DNA of 64,000 bases from Thalassotalea sp. LPB0316 (GCF_014898095.1 NZ_CP062946.1:620001-684000); one strand, 5' to 3'; positions 9,796-20,600 are shown, counted from the stretch's first letter. Made by a program: numbers and translations. Notes: a model not told the origin generated them from the letters alone.

Positions 9796-10071
9796 ATGGC
9801 TCGCGTTACAGTTGAAGATGCCGTAGAACAAGTAGGCAATCGTTTTGACTTAATTTTAATGGCTTCTCGTCGTGCACGTCAGATTGCAACAGGCGGTAAA
9901 GAACCTCTAGTTGAGTTAGAAAATGACAAGCCGACAGTACTCGCATTACGTGAAATCGAAGAAGGCTTAATCAACAACGAATTGATGGACGAAGCAGAGC
10001 GTCATCAACAAGTTGAAGAAGAATCAGCCGAGTTAGCTGCTGTTGCAGCAATCGTTGGTGGTAACAGCTAA
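9796..10071 (+). CDS. rpoZ: RNA polymerase omega subunit
   Basis: 91 residues, same length as E. coli omega. It begins [28 protein letters not shown], the core that clamps the beta-prime subunit. GGAG precedes the ATG by ten bases. Omega helps RNA polymerase assembly and contributes to a ppGpp site, which fits the adjacent spoT. A strong terminator follows, so spoT probably depends partly on its own promoter. Confidence 0.97.
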   Translation: MARVTVEDAVEQVGNRFDLILMASRRARQIATGGKEPLVELENDKPTVLALREIEEGLINNELMDEAERHQQVEEESAELAAVAAIVGGNS

Positions 10072-10095
10072 TCTAAGCGTTACTCACAAAAACAG

Positions 10096-10125
10096 AAAAA
10101 CGCGTAACCATTTACGCGTTTTTTT
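10096..10125 (+). terminator. Intrinsic terminator after rpoZ
   Basis: Twelve-base perfect stem AAAAACGCGTAA / TTACGCGTTTTT with a 4-nt loop and a continuing T tract, 24 bases after the rpoZ stop. Confidence 0.9.
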
Positions 10126-10174
10126 ATACCTAAAAATAAACAATCAAATAATAATAACAATTGCCTATTTAACG

Positions 10175-10203
10175 TTGGCAACAATCCCAATTCAACGTAT
10201 GCT
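10175..10203 (+). promoter_or_regulatory. Candidate spoT promoter
   Basis: TTGGCA (10175-10180) and TATGCT (10198-10203) are separated by exactly 17 bases, downstream of the rpoZ terminator and about 75 bases before the spoT start. Sigma-70-like by eye only. Confidence 0.45.
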
Positions 10204-10278
10204 ATTCATACAGAATAGGGGCTTGCTAGCTGTTTCTATTTACAATAATTAAACAAATGAGTCTCAGGGGAGCTTTTA

Positions 10279-12390
10279 GTGTATTTGTTTGAACCATTAA
10301 AAGAATTGGTTTCTACTTATCTTTCCAAAGTACAGGTTGACCTATTAAAACAAGCCTATGTTGTCGCACGTGATGCTCACGAGGGACAAATGCGCTCAAG
10401 CGGCGACCCTTACATTACACACCCTGTTGCCGTTGCCATCAACCTTGCCAAAATGCATCTCGATCACGAAACCTTGATGGCGGCATTACTGCACGATGTT
10501 ATTGAAGACACAGAAGTGACTAAAGATGAGCTCGCAGAGCTCTTTGGCTCAACGGTTGCAGAATTAGTTGAAGGCGTATCGAAACTAGACAAACTCAAGT
10601 TCGATAACAAAGAAGAAATGCAGGCGGAAAACTTCCGCAAAATGATCATGGCGATGACCCAAGATATTCGCGTGATTTTAATAAAGCTTGCCGATCGCAC
10701 CCACAATATGCGCACGCTCGAATCACTTCGCCCTGAAAAGCGTCGCCGCATCGCTCGTGAAACCTTAGAAATTTACGCTCCTATCGCCAACCGCCTCGGT
10801 ATTCATGACATTAAAAATGAATTAGAAGTACTCGGTTTTGAAGCCATGTACCCGATGCGAGCTCGAGCGCTCAGAAGTGCGATTAAACAAGCACGCGGTA
10901 ATCGCAAAGAAATTATCAACAACATTCACGATGAAATTGTCTCGCGCCTAGAAGAAAGTGGTATTCAAGCTGAAGTTATCGGCCGAGAGAAACACTTATA
11001 TTCAATCTATCGCAAAATGAAAAACAAAGAGCTAATGTTCAACGAAGTGATGGATATTTATGCCTTTCGCGTGATTGTGCCTGATAAAATTGATGACTGT
11101 TATCGCGCGCTAGGTGCGGTACACAATTTATTTAAGCCAATTGAAACCCGTTTTAAAGACTACATTGCTATTCCAAAAACCAATGGTTACCAGTCACTGC
11201 ACACTTCATTAATTGGCCCGCACGGTATTCCAGTTGAAATCCAAATTCGTACCACAGACATGGATCAAATGGCAGATAAAGGTGTTGCCGCCCACTGGTT
11301 ATACAAACAAGATAACAACGAAAGCAGTGGCACTACCGCACAGATGAAAGCCCATCGCTGGATGCAAAGCTTACTTGAATTGCAACAAAGCGCCGGGAGT
11401 TCGTTTGAATTTATTGAAAACGTTAAGTCAGATTTATTCCCTGAAGAAATTTACGTATTCACCCCAGATGGCCGTATTGTTGAATTGCCAATGGGCGCAA
11501 CCGCTGTTGATTTTGCCTACGCAGTACACACCGATGTCGGTAACTCATGTGTTGGTGTGAAAGTCGATAGAAAAACCTATCCTCTGTCAAGGCCACTAGA
11601 TTCAGGGCAAACCGTTGAAATTATTACCTCGCGTGCAGCCAGACCAAACGCGACATGGCTTAACTTTGTGGTAACGGCCAAAGCGCGCTTACAAATCCGG
11701 ACATACTTGCGCTCGCAAGAGAAAACTGAATCACACGCACTAGGTTTACGCTTATTAAGTCATGCATTAGGTGGAACCAAAATTGAAGATATTCCGACTG
11801 AAAAAGTTCACCAAGTCGTGTCAGAAACCGGTCATAAGTCATTTGACGATTTACTGATAAATATTGGTTTGGGTAATGCACTAAGCATTGGTATTGCTCG
11901 TCGTCTCACCGATGAATTCACCGACGAGCACGAAAGTACCAACACAAATCCGAAAACCAAAATGCCAATTAAAGGCACAGAAGGCATGTTGGTAAGCTAC
12001 GGTAAATGTTGTCGACCAATTCCTGGCGACTCAATTATGGCTTATCTGAGCCCAGGTAAAGGCTTGATCGTTCATCAAAATGGCTGTGGCAACATCAAGA
12101 GCCAAGAACAAGGCAAGTTATTCCCAGTGAGATGGGATACTGATATTGATCGCGACTTTATCGCGAAATTGCGTATCGAAATTATTAACCACCAAGGCGC
12201 CTTAGCTGCACTGACCAATGTCGTCGCGCGCTGTGGTTCAAACGTTCACTCACTTAACTCGGGTGAAAAAGATTCTAACTTGTACGTTATCGACTTGGAG
12301 TTAACCTGTCGAAACCGTGTCCATTTGGCTGATATCATGAGAAAAGTCAAAGTGATGGTCGACGTACAACGCGTAATAAGAAACAAGTAG
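10279..12390 (+). CDS. spoT: Bifunctional (p)ppGpp synthetase/hydrolase SpoT
   Basis: 703 residues. Domains in order: HD hydrolase with the intact metal motif LLHDVIEDT (HD at 72-73, ED at 76-77), Rel/Spo synthetase (about 230-345, KTNGYQSLHTS), TGS (about 385-450), a conserved Cys-containing helical region (SYGKCCRPIPGD) and a C-terminal ACT domain (about 625-700). It balances ppGpp by degradation and weak synthesis. The GTG start at 10279 has CAGGGGAG upstream. ridA follows after six bases, so the two are probably co-translated from one message. Confidence 0.97.
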   Translation: MYLFEPLKELVSTYLSKVQVDLLKQAYVVARDAHEGQMRSSGDPYITHPVAVAINLAKMHLDHETLMAALLHDVIEDTEVTKDELAELFGSTVAELVEGVSKLDKLKFDNKEEMQAENFRKMIMAMTQDIRVILIKLADRTHNMRTLESLRPEKRRRIARETLEIYAPIANRLGIHDIKNELEVLGFEAMYPMRARALRSAIKQARGNRKEIINNIHDEIVSRLEESGIQAEVIGREKHLYSIYRKMKNKELMFNEVMDIYAFRVIVPDKIDDCYRALGAVHNLFKPIETRFKDYIAIPKTNGYQSLHTSLIGPHGIPVEIQIRTTDMDQMADKGVAAHWLYKQDNNESSGTTAQMKAHRWMQSLLELQQSAGSSFEFIENVKSDLFPEEIYVFTPDGRIVELPMGATAVDFAYAVHTDVGNSCVGVKVDRKTYPLSRPLDSGQTVEIITSRAARPNATWLNFVVTAKARLQIRTYLRSQEKTESHALGLRLLSHALGGTKIEDIPTEKVHQVVSETGHKSFDDLLINIGLGNALSIGIARRLTDEFTDEHESTNTNPKTKMPIKGTEGMLVSYGKCCRPIPGDSIMAYLSPGKGLIVHQNGCGNIKSQEQGKLFPVRWDTDIDRDFIAKLRIEIINHQGALAALTNVVARCGSNVHSLNSGEKDSNLYVIDLELTCRNRVHLADIMRKVKVMVDVQRVIRNK

Positions 12391-12396
12391 GAAACC

Positions 12397-12786
12397 ATGA
12401 AAACAATTATCTCAACAGAAAATGCACCAAGCGCAATCGGCACATACAGCCAAGCAGTTAAGGTTAACAACACGGTCTATTTATCAGGCCAAATCCCATT
12501 AGATCCACAATCAATGGAAGTTATCGGCGACACCTTTGAAGCGCAAACTCACCAAGTTTTCAAAAATTTATGTGCCGTGTGTGAAGCAGCAGGCGGCGAA
12601 ATTAACGATATGGTAAAAGTGAATATCTTCATGACCGACTTAGCTAACTTTGCCACAGTTAATGAGATTATGAGCCAGTACTTTAGTGAGCCATACCCAG
12701 CTCGTGCTGCTATTGGTGTATCGCAGTTACCCAAAGGTGTCGACATTGAAATTGACGGCATCATGGAATTGCCAAACGTTTCATAA
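12397..12786 (+). CDS. ridA: RidA family reactive imine/enamine deaminase
   Basis: 129 residues, the typical length of the trimeric RidA/YjgF family. [14 protein letters not shown] carries the arginine that binds the substrate carboxylate, followed by [10 protein letters not shown]. RidA hydrolyses 2-aminoacrylate and other enamines released by PLP enzymes such as threonine dehydratase, which is encoded elsewhere in this window (ilvA). TAGGA sits upstream of the ATG. Its place between spoT and trmH differs from E. coli. Confidence 0.94.
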   Translation: MKTIISTENAPSAIGTYSQAVKVNNTVYLSGQIPLDPQSMEVIGDTFEAQTHQVFKNLCAVCEAAGGEINDMVKVNIFMTDLANFATVNEIMSQYFSEPYPARAAIGVSQLPKGVDIEIDGIMELPNVS

Positions 12787-12809
12787 GGCAATGGCTTCAT
12801 AAGCCAAGA

Positions 12810-12841
12810 GAATCACGTACACAAAGTACGTGATTCAGTTT
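12810..12841 (+). terminator. Probable terminator after ridA
   Basis: A perfect 11-bp stem (GAATCACGTAC / GTACGTGATTC, 5-nt loop) lies 24 bases after the ridA stop. The following T run is short (AGTTT), so termination may be partial. Confidence 0.55.
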
Positions 12842-12883
12842 AAAATACCGCACATTAAGCACTAACATAGGTTTTTTCAAAAT

Positions 12884-12959
12884 AATTTGGATTTAGGCAA
12901 GGCAAATTGAGCGACGTGTAGTACCACTACAGCAGCGAAATTTAACGCCGCACAAATTC
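12884..12959. repeat. Imperfect palindromic intergenic element before trmH
   Basis: A perfect core TGTAGT-ACC-ACTACA (12917-12931) is flanked by arms that match imperfectly: GGCAAATTGAGCG on the left and CGAAATTTAACGCC on the right. The whole dyad spans about 75 bases and ends just before the trmH ribosome site. It resembles a small interspersed palindrome rather than a terminator, as no T tract follows. Confidence 0.45.
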
Positions 12960-12982
12960 AAAGTATGAAGAAAGAAAGAAGA

Positions 12983-13696
12983 ATGACCCCAGAAAGACAC
13001 CAACGAATCCTCAATATGCTCAACAAACGCCAGCCTGATCTAACCGTTTGTATGGAAGGCGTTCACAAAGCACATAACTTAGCCGCGGTGGTGAGAACCT
13101 GTGATGCCATTGGTGTTAGCGAAGTTCACGCGGTATGGAAAAACGAGCAGATGCGCGTTTCAGGCGGTATTGCTACGGGCAGTCAAAACTGGGTTGACGT
13201 GCATAATTACACATCAACCAAAGATGCAATAAGCGTGTTAAAAGACAAAAACATGCAGGTGCTCGTGACCAACTTATCTGATACAGCGGTTGATTTTCGT
13301 GAAATAGATTACACCAAACCAACGGCAATTATTCTTGGCCAAGAAAAGTTTGGCGCATCACCTGAAGCGCTAGCACTTGCCGATCAAGATATCATTATTC
13401 CAATGGTCGGCATGGTGCAATCACTTAATGTATCGGTTGCTAACGCCGTTGTTTTATATGAAGCACAGCGTCAACGTGAAGCGGCTGGCATGTATGAAAG
13501 CGCGCCAACGATTGATGAAAGCGTGCGACAGCGTATGTTATTTGAAGGTGGTCACCCAATTTTTGCCAAAGTATGTCGAGCCAAAGGTTTACCTTATCCA
13601 CATATTGACGACGACGGCGAAATTATCGCCTCAAAAGATTGGTGGAACAAAATGCAAATGAGCCAAGAGTCGTGGCAAGATATCGACGATCAATAA
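12983..13696 (+). CDS. trmH: tRNA (guanosine-18-2'-O)-methyltransferase TrmH
   Basis: 237 residues from the ATG at 12983, which aligns with the E. coli start (MNPTRY..) and is preceded by a purine-rich ribosome site (AAGAAAGAAGA). The ATG at 12965 would add six residues. The SPOUT trefoil-knot motifs are present: NLAAVVRTCDAIG, ILGQEKFGAS, and IPMVGMVQSLNVSVANA. It 2'-O-methylates G18 in the D-loop of tRNAs using S-adenosylmethionine. It is followed 20 bases later by recG, as in E. coli. Confidence 0.94.
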   Translation: MTPERHQRILNMLNKRQPDLTVCMEGVHKAHNLAAVVRTCDAIGVSEVHAVWKNEQMRVSGGIATGSQNWVDVHNYTSTKDAISVLKDKNMQVLVTNLSDTAVDFREIDYTKPTAIILGQEKFGASPEALALADQDIIIPMVGMVQSLNVSVANAVVLYEAQRQREAAGMYESAPTIDESVRQRMLFEGGHPIFAKVCRAKGLPYPHIDDDGEIIASKDWWNKMQMSQESWQDIDDQ

Positions 13697-13715
13697 TAGG
13701 AATGGCACTAACGGC

Positions 13716-15818
13716 ATGACAGCGCAAGTCAAGGAAGGGCTCACCAATTTATCGGCGATTCAACTCTCTTCATTGAAGGGTGTTGGACCTAGCATGGCGG
13801 AAAAGCTCGCCAAAATTGGCTTGAATTCAGTCCAAGACTTGCTATTTCACTTACCTAATCGCTACGAAGATCGCACCCGTATTACCGCGATCCGCGATTT
13901 ACTCCCCGGTGTATTCACCAATATCATCGGTGAAGTGACCAATAACCAAATTGTTCAAGGCCGTCGTCGGATGATGGTAGTCACCATTAATGACGGTACA
14001 GGTAACGTGACCTTGCGCTTTTTCCACTTTAGCGCAGCCCAAAAGAACCATTTATCGGTGGGTACGGAGATTCGCTGTTATGGCGAAATTCAGCGCGGTC
14101 CACAAGGCTTTCAAATTGTTCACCCTGAATACAAAACCCTCGATAAAGATCAGGCCTTAACGCCGGTAGAAGAAACCTTAACGCCGGTTTATCCAACGAC
14201 TGATGGCCTAAGACAAATCACTTTGCGAAACCTGACCGAGCAAGCGCTTATTCGTTTAAAACGCGGTCAGGTTGAAGAGTTGTTACCTGAAGAATTTCTC
14301 AATGAGCCTTATACCTTAGCTCAAGCTTTGGCGATTATTCATCGACCACCACCAGATGCCTCAACCACCGCGTTTGACGAAGGTAAACACCCTGCACAAT
14401 TACGCCTGATCAAAGAAGAATTGCTAGCCCATAACTTGAGCATGCTAAAGTTGCGCGAATCGAGTGACAAGCACTTTGCCGTTACCTTGCAGGTCGATGA
14501 TAAATTGAATAAAAAATTCTTAAAAAGCCTGCCATTTTCACCAACCAATGCCCAAGCCAGAGTGGTTGACGAAATTCGCGCCGATTTATCGAAAAATCTG
14601 CCGATGATGCGCTTGGTACAAGGCGATGTTGGCTCAGGTAAAACACTGGTCGCTGCGCTCGCGGCGTTAACCGCGATTAGCCAAGGCTATCAAGTCGCTC
14701 TGATGGCGCCGACAGAAATTCTAGCAGAGCAACACGCGATTAATTTCAAAGAATGGTTTGAGCCACTCGGAATAAACGTTGGTTGGCTCGCAGGTAAAAC
14801 CAAAGCCAAAGCACGCCGAGAAGCACTTGAGAAAATCGAGTCTGGCGAAATGCAACTTGCCGTTGGCACCCATGCATTGTTTCAAGATCAGGTGAATTTT
14901 AACAAACTCGCGCTGATCATTATCGATGAGCAACACCGATTTGGTGTTCATCAGCGCCTATCACTGCGCGAAAAAGGCGCGTTTGACGATAAATACCCAC
15001 ATCAGCTGATCATGACGGCAACGCCAATTCCACGTACCCTTGCGATGACCGCCTACGCGGATTTAGACACCTCAGTGATCGATGAGCTCCCACCGGGACG
15101 TACACCGATACAAACCATCGCACTGCCAGACGATCGCCGCGATCAAGTCATTGAACGTATTCGCGAAGGCTGTAGCCAAGATAAGCGCCAAGCCTATTGG
15201 GTGTGTACCTTGATTGAAGAATCGGAAGTACTGCAATGTCAGGCCGCCGAAGATACGGCTAATTATCTTGCCAGCCAATTACCCGAGCTCCACATTGGCC
15301 TTGTACACGGTCGGATGAAGCCGGCGGAAAAACAGCAAGTTATGGAAGCCTTTAAAGCGGGCGATCTCGATTTATTGGTGGCAACGACGGTCATTGAAGT
15401 GGGTGTAAACGTGCCCAACGCCAGTATTATGGTGATTGAGAACCCTGAGCGTTTAGGCTTAGCACAACTGCATCAGCTGCGCGGTCGCGTTGGCCGAGGG
15501 GCAGTGGCATCACATTGCGTGTTAATGTATAAATCGCCACTGTCTAAAACAGCAATCAAACGCTTAGGCGTGTTGCGCGAAAGCAATGACGGCTTTGTGA
15601 TTGCTCAAAAAGATTTAGAAATACGCGGGCCGGGTGAATTACTCGGCACCAAACAAACCGGTTTGGCCGATTTGAAAATTGCCGATTTAGTGCGCGACGC
15701 CCAACTAATTCCAGAAGTACAACAACACGCGTTATTGCTGTGGAAAAAGTATCCCGAAAAAGCCAATGCTTTAATCGATCGTTGGTTGGGTAACCGAGAA
15801 AAATATTCAAACGCTTGA
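13716..15818 (+). CDS. recG: ATP-dependent DNA helicase RecG
   Basis: 700 residues (E. coli 693). The N-terminal wedge/OB domain (about 50-150) starts with the family opening LKGVGPSMAEKLAKIG. Superfamily 2 helicase motifs follow: Walker A VQGDVGSGKT, DEQH box (IIDEQHRFG), TATPIPRTL, and QLRGRVGRG. A C-terminal TRG-like region includes the ELLGTKQTG signature. RecG remodels stalled forks and branched DNA. It shares the direction of trmH and probably its transcript. Confidence 0.96.
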   Translation: MTAQVKEGLTNLSAIQLSSLKGVGPSMAEKLAKIGLNSVQDLLFHLPNRYEDRTRITAIRDLLPGVFTNIIGEVTNNQIVQGRRRMMVVTINDGTGNVTLRFFHFSAAQKNHLSVGTEIRCYGEIQRGPQGFQIVHPEYKTLDKDQALTPVEETLTPVYPTTDGLRQITLRNLTEQALIRLKRGQVEELLPEEFLNEPYTLAQALAIIHRPPPDASTTAFDEGKHPAQLRLIKEELLAHNLSMLKLRESSDKHFAVTLQVDDKLNKKFLKSLPFSPTNAQARVVDEIRADLSKNLPMMRLVQGDVGSGKTLVAALAALTAISQGYQVALMAPTEILAEQHAINFKEWFEPLGINVGWLAGKTKAKARREALEKIESGEMQLAVGTHALFQDQVNFNKLALIIIDEQHRFGVHQRLSLREKGAFDDKYPHQLIMTATPIPRTLAMTAYADLDTSVIDELPPGRTPIQTIALPDDRRDQVIERIREGCSQDKRQAYWVCTLIEESEVLQCQAAEDTANYLASQLPELHIGLVHGRMKPAEKQQVMEAFKAGDLDLLVATTVIEVGVNVPNASIMVIENPERLGLAQLHQLRGRVGRGAVASHCVLMYKSPLSKTAIKRLGVLRESNDGFVIAQKDLEIRGPGELLGTKQTGLADLKIADLVRDAQLIPEVQQHALLLWKKYPEKANALIDRWLGNREKYSNA

Positions 15819-15886
15819 TACAGAACAATTGTTGTCGTGCCAAGCATACAGTAAACTAGAGCGAAATCTTAACGTAGAGCAAGTTG

Positions 15887-16657
15887 ATGTCATCTCCAGA
15901 ACAATCAAATCAAAACGAACAAACCACACACTTTGGCTATAAAACCGTAGATAAAGACAATAAAGCGTCAATGGTTGCTGATGTTTTTCACTCGGTCGCG
16001 GCGCAATACGATGTGATGAATGATTTGATGTCGTTTGGCATCCACCGCTTGTGGAAACGCTTTACCATTGATGCCTCAGGTGTTCGCCCGGGTAATAAAG
16101 TGCTTGATTTAGCGGGTGGTACTGGCGATTTAACGGCTAAGTTCTCACAAATTGTCGGTAAAGATGGCCAAGTCATTTTAGCCGATATCAACAGCTCTAT
16201 GTTGAATGTTGGTCGTGATAAATTGCGCGATCGCGGTTTAGTCCAAAACATTGAATACGTGCAAGCGAATGCTGAATGCTTACCGTTTGAAGATAACACC
16301 TTCGACATTATTACCATTGCCTTTGGCTTGCGTAACGTCACCGATAAAGACAAAGCATTGCGCTCAATGTATCGCGTATTAAAGCCAGGTGGCCGCTTAT
16401 TAGTGCTCGAGTTTTCAAAACCTGAGCACGATTTATTAAACAAAGCCTACGATTTCTACTCATTTAATATTCTGCCGAAAATGGGCGAATTGGTTGCTAA
16501 AGATGGCGATAGTTACCAATACTTAGCTGAGTCAATTCGCATGCACCCAGATCAAGTAACTCTTGAAGGCATGATGAAAGAGGCTGGCTTTGAGCAAACC
16601 ACCTACAAAAACCTAACCGGTGGTATTGTTGCGCTGCACAAAGGGTACAAATTCTAA
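15887..16657 (+). CDS. ubiE: Ubiquinone/menaquinone C-methyltransferase UbiE
   Basis: 256 residues from the ATG at 15887 (a TTG sits one codon upstream; GTAGAG is the probable ribosome site). SAM-binding motif I is [12 protein letters not shown], and [22 protein letters not shown] is the typical UbiE start. It C-methylates the demethoxy-quinone intermediate in ubiquinone synthesis and demethylmenaquinone. Its stop overlaps the ATG of ubiJ (TAATG), indicating translational coupling. Confidence 0.97.
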   Translation: MSSPEQSNQNEQTTHFGYKTVDKDNKASMVADVFHSVAAQYDVMNDLMSFGIHRLWKRFTIDASGVRPGNKVLDLAGGTGDLTAKFSQIVGKDGQVILADINSSMLNVGRDKLRDRGLVQNIEYVQANAECLPFEDNTFDIITIAFGLRNVTDKDKALRSMYRVLKPGGRLLVLEFSKPEHDLLNKAYDFYSFNILPKMGELVAKDGDSYQYLAESIRMHPDQVTLEGMMKEAGFEQTTYKNLTGGIVALHKGYKF

Positions 16658-17286
16658 TGGTCAGTTGGCTCTTGCCTACCCAAATGATGACCGGCGCGCT
16701 TGAAGCGATTATTAATCAAGCCTTGGTTAAAAATATAAACCCTTCAGTGTCGACCATTGAAATTGAAGGCAAGCACCTAACGCTTGATATTGCCGAGTTA
16801 GGCCAACCGCTAACCATCGGCTTTAGCGATGGCAAGGCCTATGTGCTCACCCAAGTCAGCGATGCTGATTGTGTTATTTCAACGAGTTTAAGTACATTAG
16901 CTGAGCTCAAACAATCACAACAATTAACCGAGCTTATTAAACAAGATAAGCTCGATATTCAAGGCGATTTAAAAACTGCACAACAGTTTGCCAAAGTATT
17001 TGAACAGTTAACCATTGATTGGCAATCAGAGCTTGCCAAACACATCGGTGATCTAGCGACCTATCGCTTAACCAAGGCTGCTGATTTTATCAAAAACAAA
17101 GCGCGCTTTGCGAAACAACAAATAGCTGAAGATTTTAGCCAATGGCTCATTTGCGAAAAAAAGTTAGCGGTTACCGATGTCGAGCTCAATCACTTCGGCC
17201 ATGACGTAGCCCAGTTAGAACAGCATCTTGCTGCGCTAACCCAACGCGTTAATGCTATCGCCTCTTCAATTAACGACAACACTTAA
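16657..17286 (+). CDS. ubiJ: Ubiquinone biosynthesis accessory factor UbiJ
   Basis: 209 residues. The N-terminal half is an SCP2-like lipid-binding domain (about 20-110), and the C-terminal half has helices with heptad character that would bind UbiK. UbiJ, the former YigP, binds polyprenyl intermediates and organises the soluble Ubi complex. The ubiE-ubiJ-ubiB order matches E. coli, and its partner ubiK is at 24101. Confidence 0.92.
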   Translation: MVSWLLPTQMMTGALEAIINQALVKNINPSVSTIEIEGKHLTLDIAELGQPLTIGFSDGKAYVLTQVSDADCVISTSLSTLAELKQSQQLTELIKQDKLDIQGDLKTAQQFAKVFEQLTIDWQSELAKHIGDLATYRLTKAADFIKNKARFAKQQIAEDFSQWLICEKKLAVTDVELNHFGHDVAQLEQHLAALTQRVNAIASSINDNT

Positions 17287-17300
17287 GAGCCTAGTTACCC

Positions 17301-18935
17301 GTGAAAAGTAAACGTTTACATCAAATCGTCAAAACCTTTATGCAGTATGGCTTAGACGAGCTGGTCCCAAAACATTTACTACCTTGGTATGTCAAACTTG
17401 CCAAAGGCTCTTTGTTTTGGCTGAGAAATAAACACCAAGATAAGCCCAAGGCAGCGCGCTTTCGTTTAGCGATTGAATCACTCGGCCCTGTGTTTATTAA
17501 ATTCGGCCAAATGCTATCAACGCGTCGTGATTTACTGCCTGATGATTTTGCCAATGAACTGGCACTGCTTCAAGATCAGGTTTCGCCCTTTGACGGCGAA
17601 CAAGCCAAGCAAATTGTGATTCAAGCAATTGGCGAAACAGTGTTTGAACAGCAGATTACCAACTTTGATACCACGCCACTGGCATCGGCTTCAATTGCGC
17701 AAGTACATGCGGCAACGCTACTGCACGACGGTGAAGAAAAAGAAGTGGTGATCAAAGTATTACGCCCAGACATTGCTGACATTATTCATGCCGATCTTGA
17801 AGTGATGGAGTTTTTCGCGGGCTTTGTCGCCAAATGGTTATCCGATGGCAAGCGCTTACGTCCGAAAGAAGTGGTTAATGAATATCGCAAAACCATTCTC
17901 GATGAACTCGATTTACTGCGCGAAGCAGCAAATGGCATTCAATTAAAGCGCAACTTTAGCCAAGGTCGCCAGTACGACGATATTCTCTATGTGCCTGAAG
18001 TCTATAGCGAGTATAGCCATAAAAACGTGTTGGTGATGGAGCGAATTTACGGTATTGGCGTTGGTGAAATAGAGCAGTTAAAAGCCAATAACGTCAATAT
18101 GAAGCTGCTTGCAGAGCGCGGCGTTCAAGTGTTTTTTACCCAAGTGTTTCGCGATAGCTTCTTTCATGCCGACATGCATCCGGGTAACGTATTTGTTAAC
18201 GCTACCAACCCTCAAGATCCCACTTGGATAGCAATTGATTGCGGTATTGTTGGCACGCTAAACAAAGAAGATAAACGCTACTTGGCGGAAAATTTCGTTG
18301 CCTTTTTTAATCGCGATTACCACAAAGTTGCGCAGCTGCATGTCGATTCTGGTTGGGTGCCGAGAAACACCAGTGTTGACGAGTTTGAATTTGCCATTCG
18401 CACCGTCTGTGAGCCAATTTTCAATAAACCTTTGGCTGAAATTTCCTTTGGCCAAGTGCTAGTGAGCCTGTTTAATACGGCGCGCCGTTTTAATATGGAA
18501 GTACAGCCTCAATTAGTGCTGTTACAAAAAACTTTGTTGTATATCGAAGGGTTAGGGCGCCAACTTTTCCCTGAACTTGATTTGTGGGATACCGCTAAGC
18601 CATTTCTTGAAGATTGGGTAAAAGAACAAATGGGCGTTAAAGCGGTGTATAAAAAAGTTAAAGACAACCTGCCGTTTTGGAATGAAAAACTGCCTGAAAT
18701 TCCTGACCTAGTATATGACTACTTACAAGCAGGTAAAGAAAATCACCAGGCTCAACAACGCCTTATGCTTGAGTTAAATCAGCAACAACAGCGCAGTCAA
18801 AAACGCGTTATCTTTAGCGTTATCGGCGGTAGCTTTTTGATTTCTAGCGGCGTGATGTTCTCTGCCAATACGGTGATTAGCGGTATTTTATTTATCAGCG
18901 CGGTTATTTTCTTACGTCAGTCGTTAAAGAAATAG
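17301..18935 (+). CDS. ubiB: Ubiquinone biosynthesis kinase-like protein UbiB
   Basis: 544 residues (E. coli 546), GTG start. The ADCK-type kinase-like features are visible: the KxGQ motif in [16 protein letters not shown], alanine-rich loop [11 protein letters not shown], and catalytic HADMHPGN with IDCG. Two C-terminal transmembrane segments (about 500-540) anchor it. UbiB is an ATPase needed for ubiquinone synthesis, possibly mobilising lipid intermediates. In E. coli tatABC follows; here that link is broken and a DUF1538 cassette follows after 140 bases. Confidence 0.96.
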   Translation: MKSKRLHQIVKTFMQYGLDELVPKHLLPWYVKLAKGSLFWLRNKHQDKPKAARFRLAIESLGPVFIKFGQMLSTRRDLLPDDFANELALLQDQVSPFDGEQAKQIVIQAIGETVFEQQITNFDTTPLASASIAQVHAATLLHDGEEKEVVIKVLRPDIADIIHADLEVMEFFAGFVAKWLSDGKRLRPKEVVNEYRKTILDELDLLREAANGIQLKRNFSQGRQYDDILYVPEVYSEYSHKNVLVMERIYGIGVGEIEQLKANNVNMKLLAERGVQVFFTQVFRDSFFHADMHPGNVFVNATNPQDPTWIAIDCGIVGTLNKEDKRYLAENFVAFFNRDYHKVAQLHVDSGWVPRNTSVDEFEFAIRTVCEPIFNKPLAEISFGQVLVSLFNTARRFNMEVQPQLVLLQKTLLYIEGLGRQLFPELDLWDTAKPFLEDWVKEQMGVKAVYKKVKDNLPFWNEKLPEIPDLVYDYLQAGKENHQAQQRLMLELNQQQQRSQKRVIFSVIGGSFLISSGVMFSANTVISGILFISAVIFLRQSLKK

Positions 18936-19077
18936 CTATAGCTGATATTTCGCATTAACACTTACTTTGCTTAATGTTATCAATTGTTATCCTAATGATA
19001 TTTTCATTGTTATAAATCAAATTATTGTTCTCGAATATTCTCTACACTGAACTTATGTTTGTTCGTAGAGATTCACC

Positions 19078-19815
19078 TTGACTGCCACGCTCAAAAAATT
19101 AGGAAAATTTTTGATCGATAGCGTGCGCGATTTAGCGCCAATCGTGCTTGTCATCTTGTTTTTCCAATTATTCATTATTCAACAACCGCTACCTAATGTT
19201 GGCCAAGTATTGGTTGGCGTACTTTTTGTGCTCTTTGGCCTGACCTTTTTTATTCATGGTTTAGAACAAGGCTTATTCCCGATTGGTGAATCCATGGCAC
19301 ATGCTTTTGCCCAAAAAGGCAGTGTATTCTGGCTATTGATTTTCGCCTTTTCACTCGGATTTGGCACCACCATCGCTGAACCAGCGCTGATCGCCATTGC
19401 AGCTGAAGCTGCCGAGGTTGCCGCTAATGGCAATATGATTGCAGCAACTGAGGAAGCTAAAGCCTCATACGCCTCGGGATTGCGTTTTACCGTGGCTTTT
19501 TCTGTTGGATTAGCGATTTTAATTGGTGTGCTGAGAATTATTAAAGGCTGGCCAATTCAATGGTTGATCATTGGTGGCTATATTTTAGTGGTCATTATGA
19601 CCATGTTTGCCCCCGTTGAAATTATTGGTATTGCCTACGACTCTGGTGGGGTGACAACCTCAACGATTACTGTACCGCTTGTCACCGCACTTGGCGTCGG
19701 GCTCGCATCATCAATATCAGGCCGAAACCCAATGACAGATGGCTTTGGTTTAATTGCACTTGCTTCACTCACCCCGATGATTTTCGTGATGGCATACGGT
19801 ATGGTGATGTTATGA
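19078..19815 (+). CDS. DUF1538 family membrane protein, first subunit (UmpA-like)
   Basis: 245 residues, TTG start with GTAGAG upstream; the next ATG is too far inside. About six to seven hydrophobic segments. Two DUF1538 signatures are visible: [14 protein letters not shown] (about 98-111) and [16 protein letters not shown] (about 183-198). It is homologous to the next gene, as if the pair formed a heterodimeric carrier. I recall a report that paired DUF1538 proteins of a Halomonas (UmpA/UmpB) act together as a Na+/H+ antiporter; applying that here is inference. First gene of a four-gene cassette. Confidence 0.85.
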   Translation: MTATLKKLGKFLIDSVRDLAPIVLVILFFQLFIIQQPLPNVGQVLVGVLFVLFGLTFFIHGLEQGLFPIGESMAHAFAQKGSVFWLLIFAFSLGFGTTIAEPALIAIAAEAAEVAANGNMIAATEEAKASYASGLRFTVAFSVGLAILIGVLRIIKGWPIQWLIIGGYILVVIMTMFAPVEIIGIAYDSGGVTTSTITVPLVTALGVGLASSISGRNPMTDGFGLIALASLTPMIFVMAYGMVML

Positions 19816-20600
19816 GCATAGTGGCAATGTTCTCTGAGTTTATTACAACGTTATTAACCACTATTACCGACGTACTGCCAATAGCGGCGATATTGTTTGG
19901 TTTTCAATTTGCCGTTATTCGCAAGCCGATTCCCAATTTAGCTAAAGTTTTAGTTGGTTTTGTCTGGGTTATTATTGGTTTATCACTGTTTTTAATTGGC
20001 CTTGAATGGGCCTTGTTCCCGCTCGGTAAATTGATGGCGCAGCAGCTAACCGATCCTGCTTTTATCGCCGGCGTTGATGCCAGTGAAACCGCTGCTAATA
20101 TCGTACTGCATTGGCAAGATTATGCTTGGGTTTACGTATTTGCTTTTTTAATTGGTTTTAGTACCACTATTGCCGAGCCCTCGTTGATTGCGGTTGCCAT
20201 TAAAGCTAATGACGTATCAGGTGGTGCAATTGGCGTGTGGGGCTTACGCATTGCTGTGGCAATTGGCGTTGCTGTAGGTATTTCATTAGGGTGCTACCGG
20301 ATTGTTGTTGGCGACCCGATACATTGGTACATTATTGTTGGCTATATCGTGGTTGTTATCCAAACCATGTTCGCGCCTAAGATGATCATTCCACTAGCGT
20401 ATGATTCAGGAGGCGTAACAACCTCAACAGTAACTGTACCTTTAGTTGCGGCATTAGGATTAGGTTTAGCTGAGACCGTGCCGGGCAGAAGCCCGCTGAT
20501 TGACGGCTTTGGCCTAATTGCTTTTGCCAGTTTATTTCCGATTATTTCTGTTATGGCATATGCGCAAATATCACAATGGCGCGCCAGTAGACAAAACTAA
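19812..20600 (+). CDS. DUF1538 family membrane protein, second subunit (UmpB-like)
   Basis: 262 residues; its ATG overlaps the preceding stop (ATGA), so the two are translationally coupled. The same two signatures recur ([14 protein letters not shown] and [16 protein letters not shown]), and the overall hydrophobic pattern matches the first subunit. Equal stoichiometry of two homologous, non-identical subunits is likely. Transport activity is inferred from the family; substrate unknown here. Confidence 0.85.
   Translation: MSIVAMFSEFITTLLTTITDVLPIAAILFGFQFAVIRKPIPNLAKVLVGFVWVIIGLSLFLIGLEWALFPLGKLMAQQLTDPAFIAGVDASETAANIVLHWQDYAWVYVFAFLIGFSTTIAEPSLIAVAIKANDVSGGAIGVWGLRIAVAIGVAVGISLGCYRIVVGDPIHWYIIVGYIVVVIQTMFAPKMIIPLAYDSGGVTTSTVTVPLVAALGLGLAETVPGRSPLIDGFGLIAFASLFPIISVMAYAQISQWRASRQN

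Noticed and set aside
15988..16443. 151-codon open frame antisense to ubiE
   Set aside because: It lies wholly inside ubiE on the opposite strand with no ribosome site or recognisable domain; shadow of a conserved gene.
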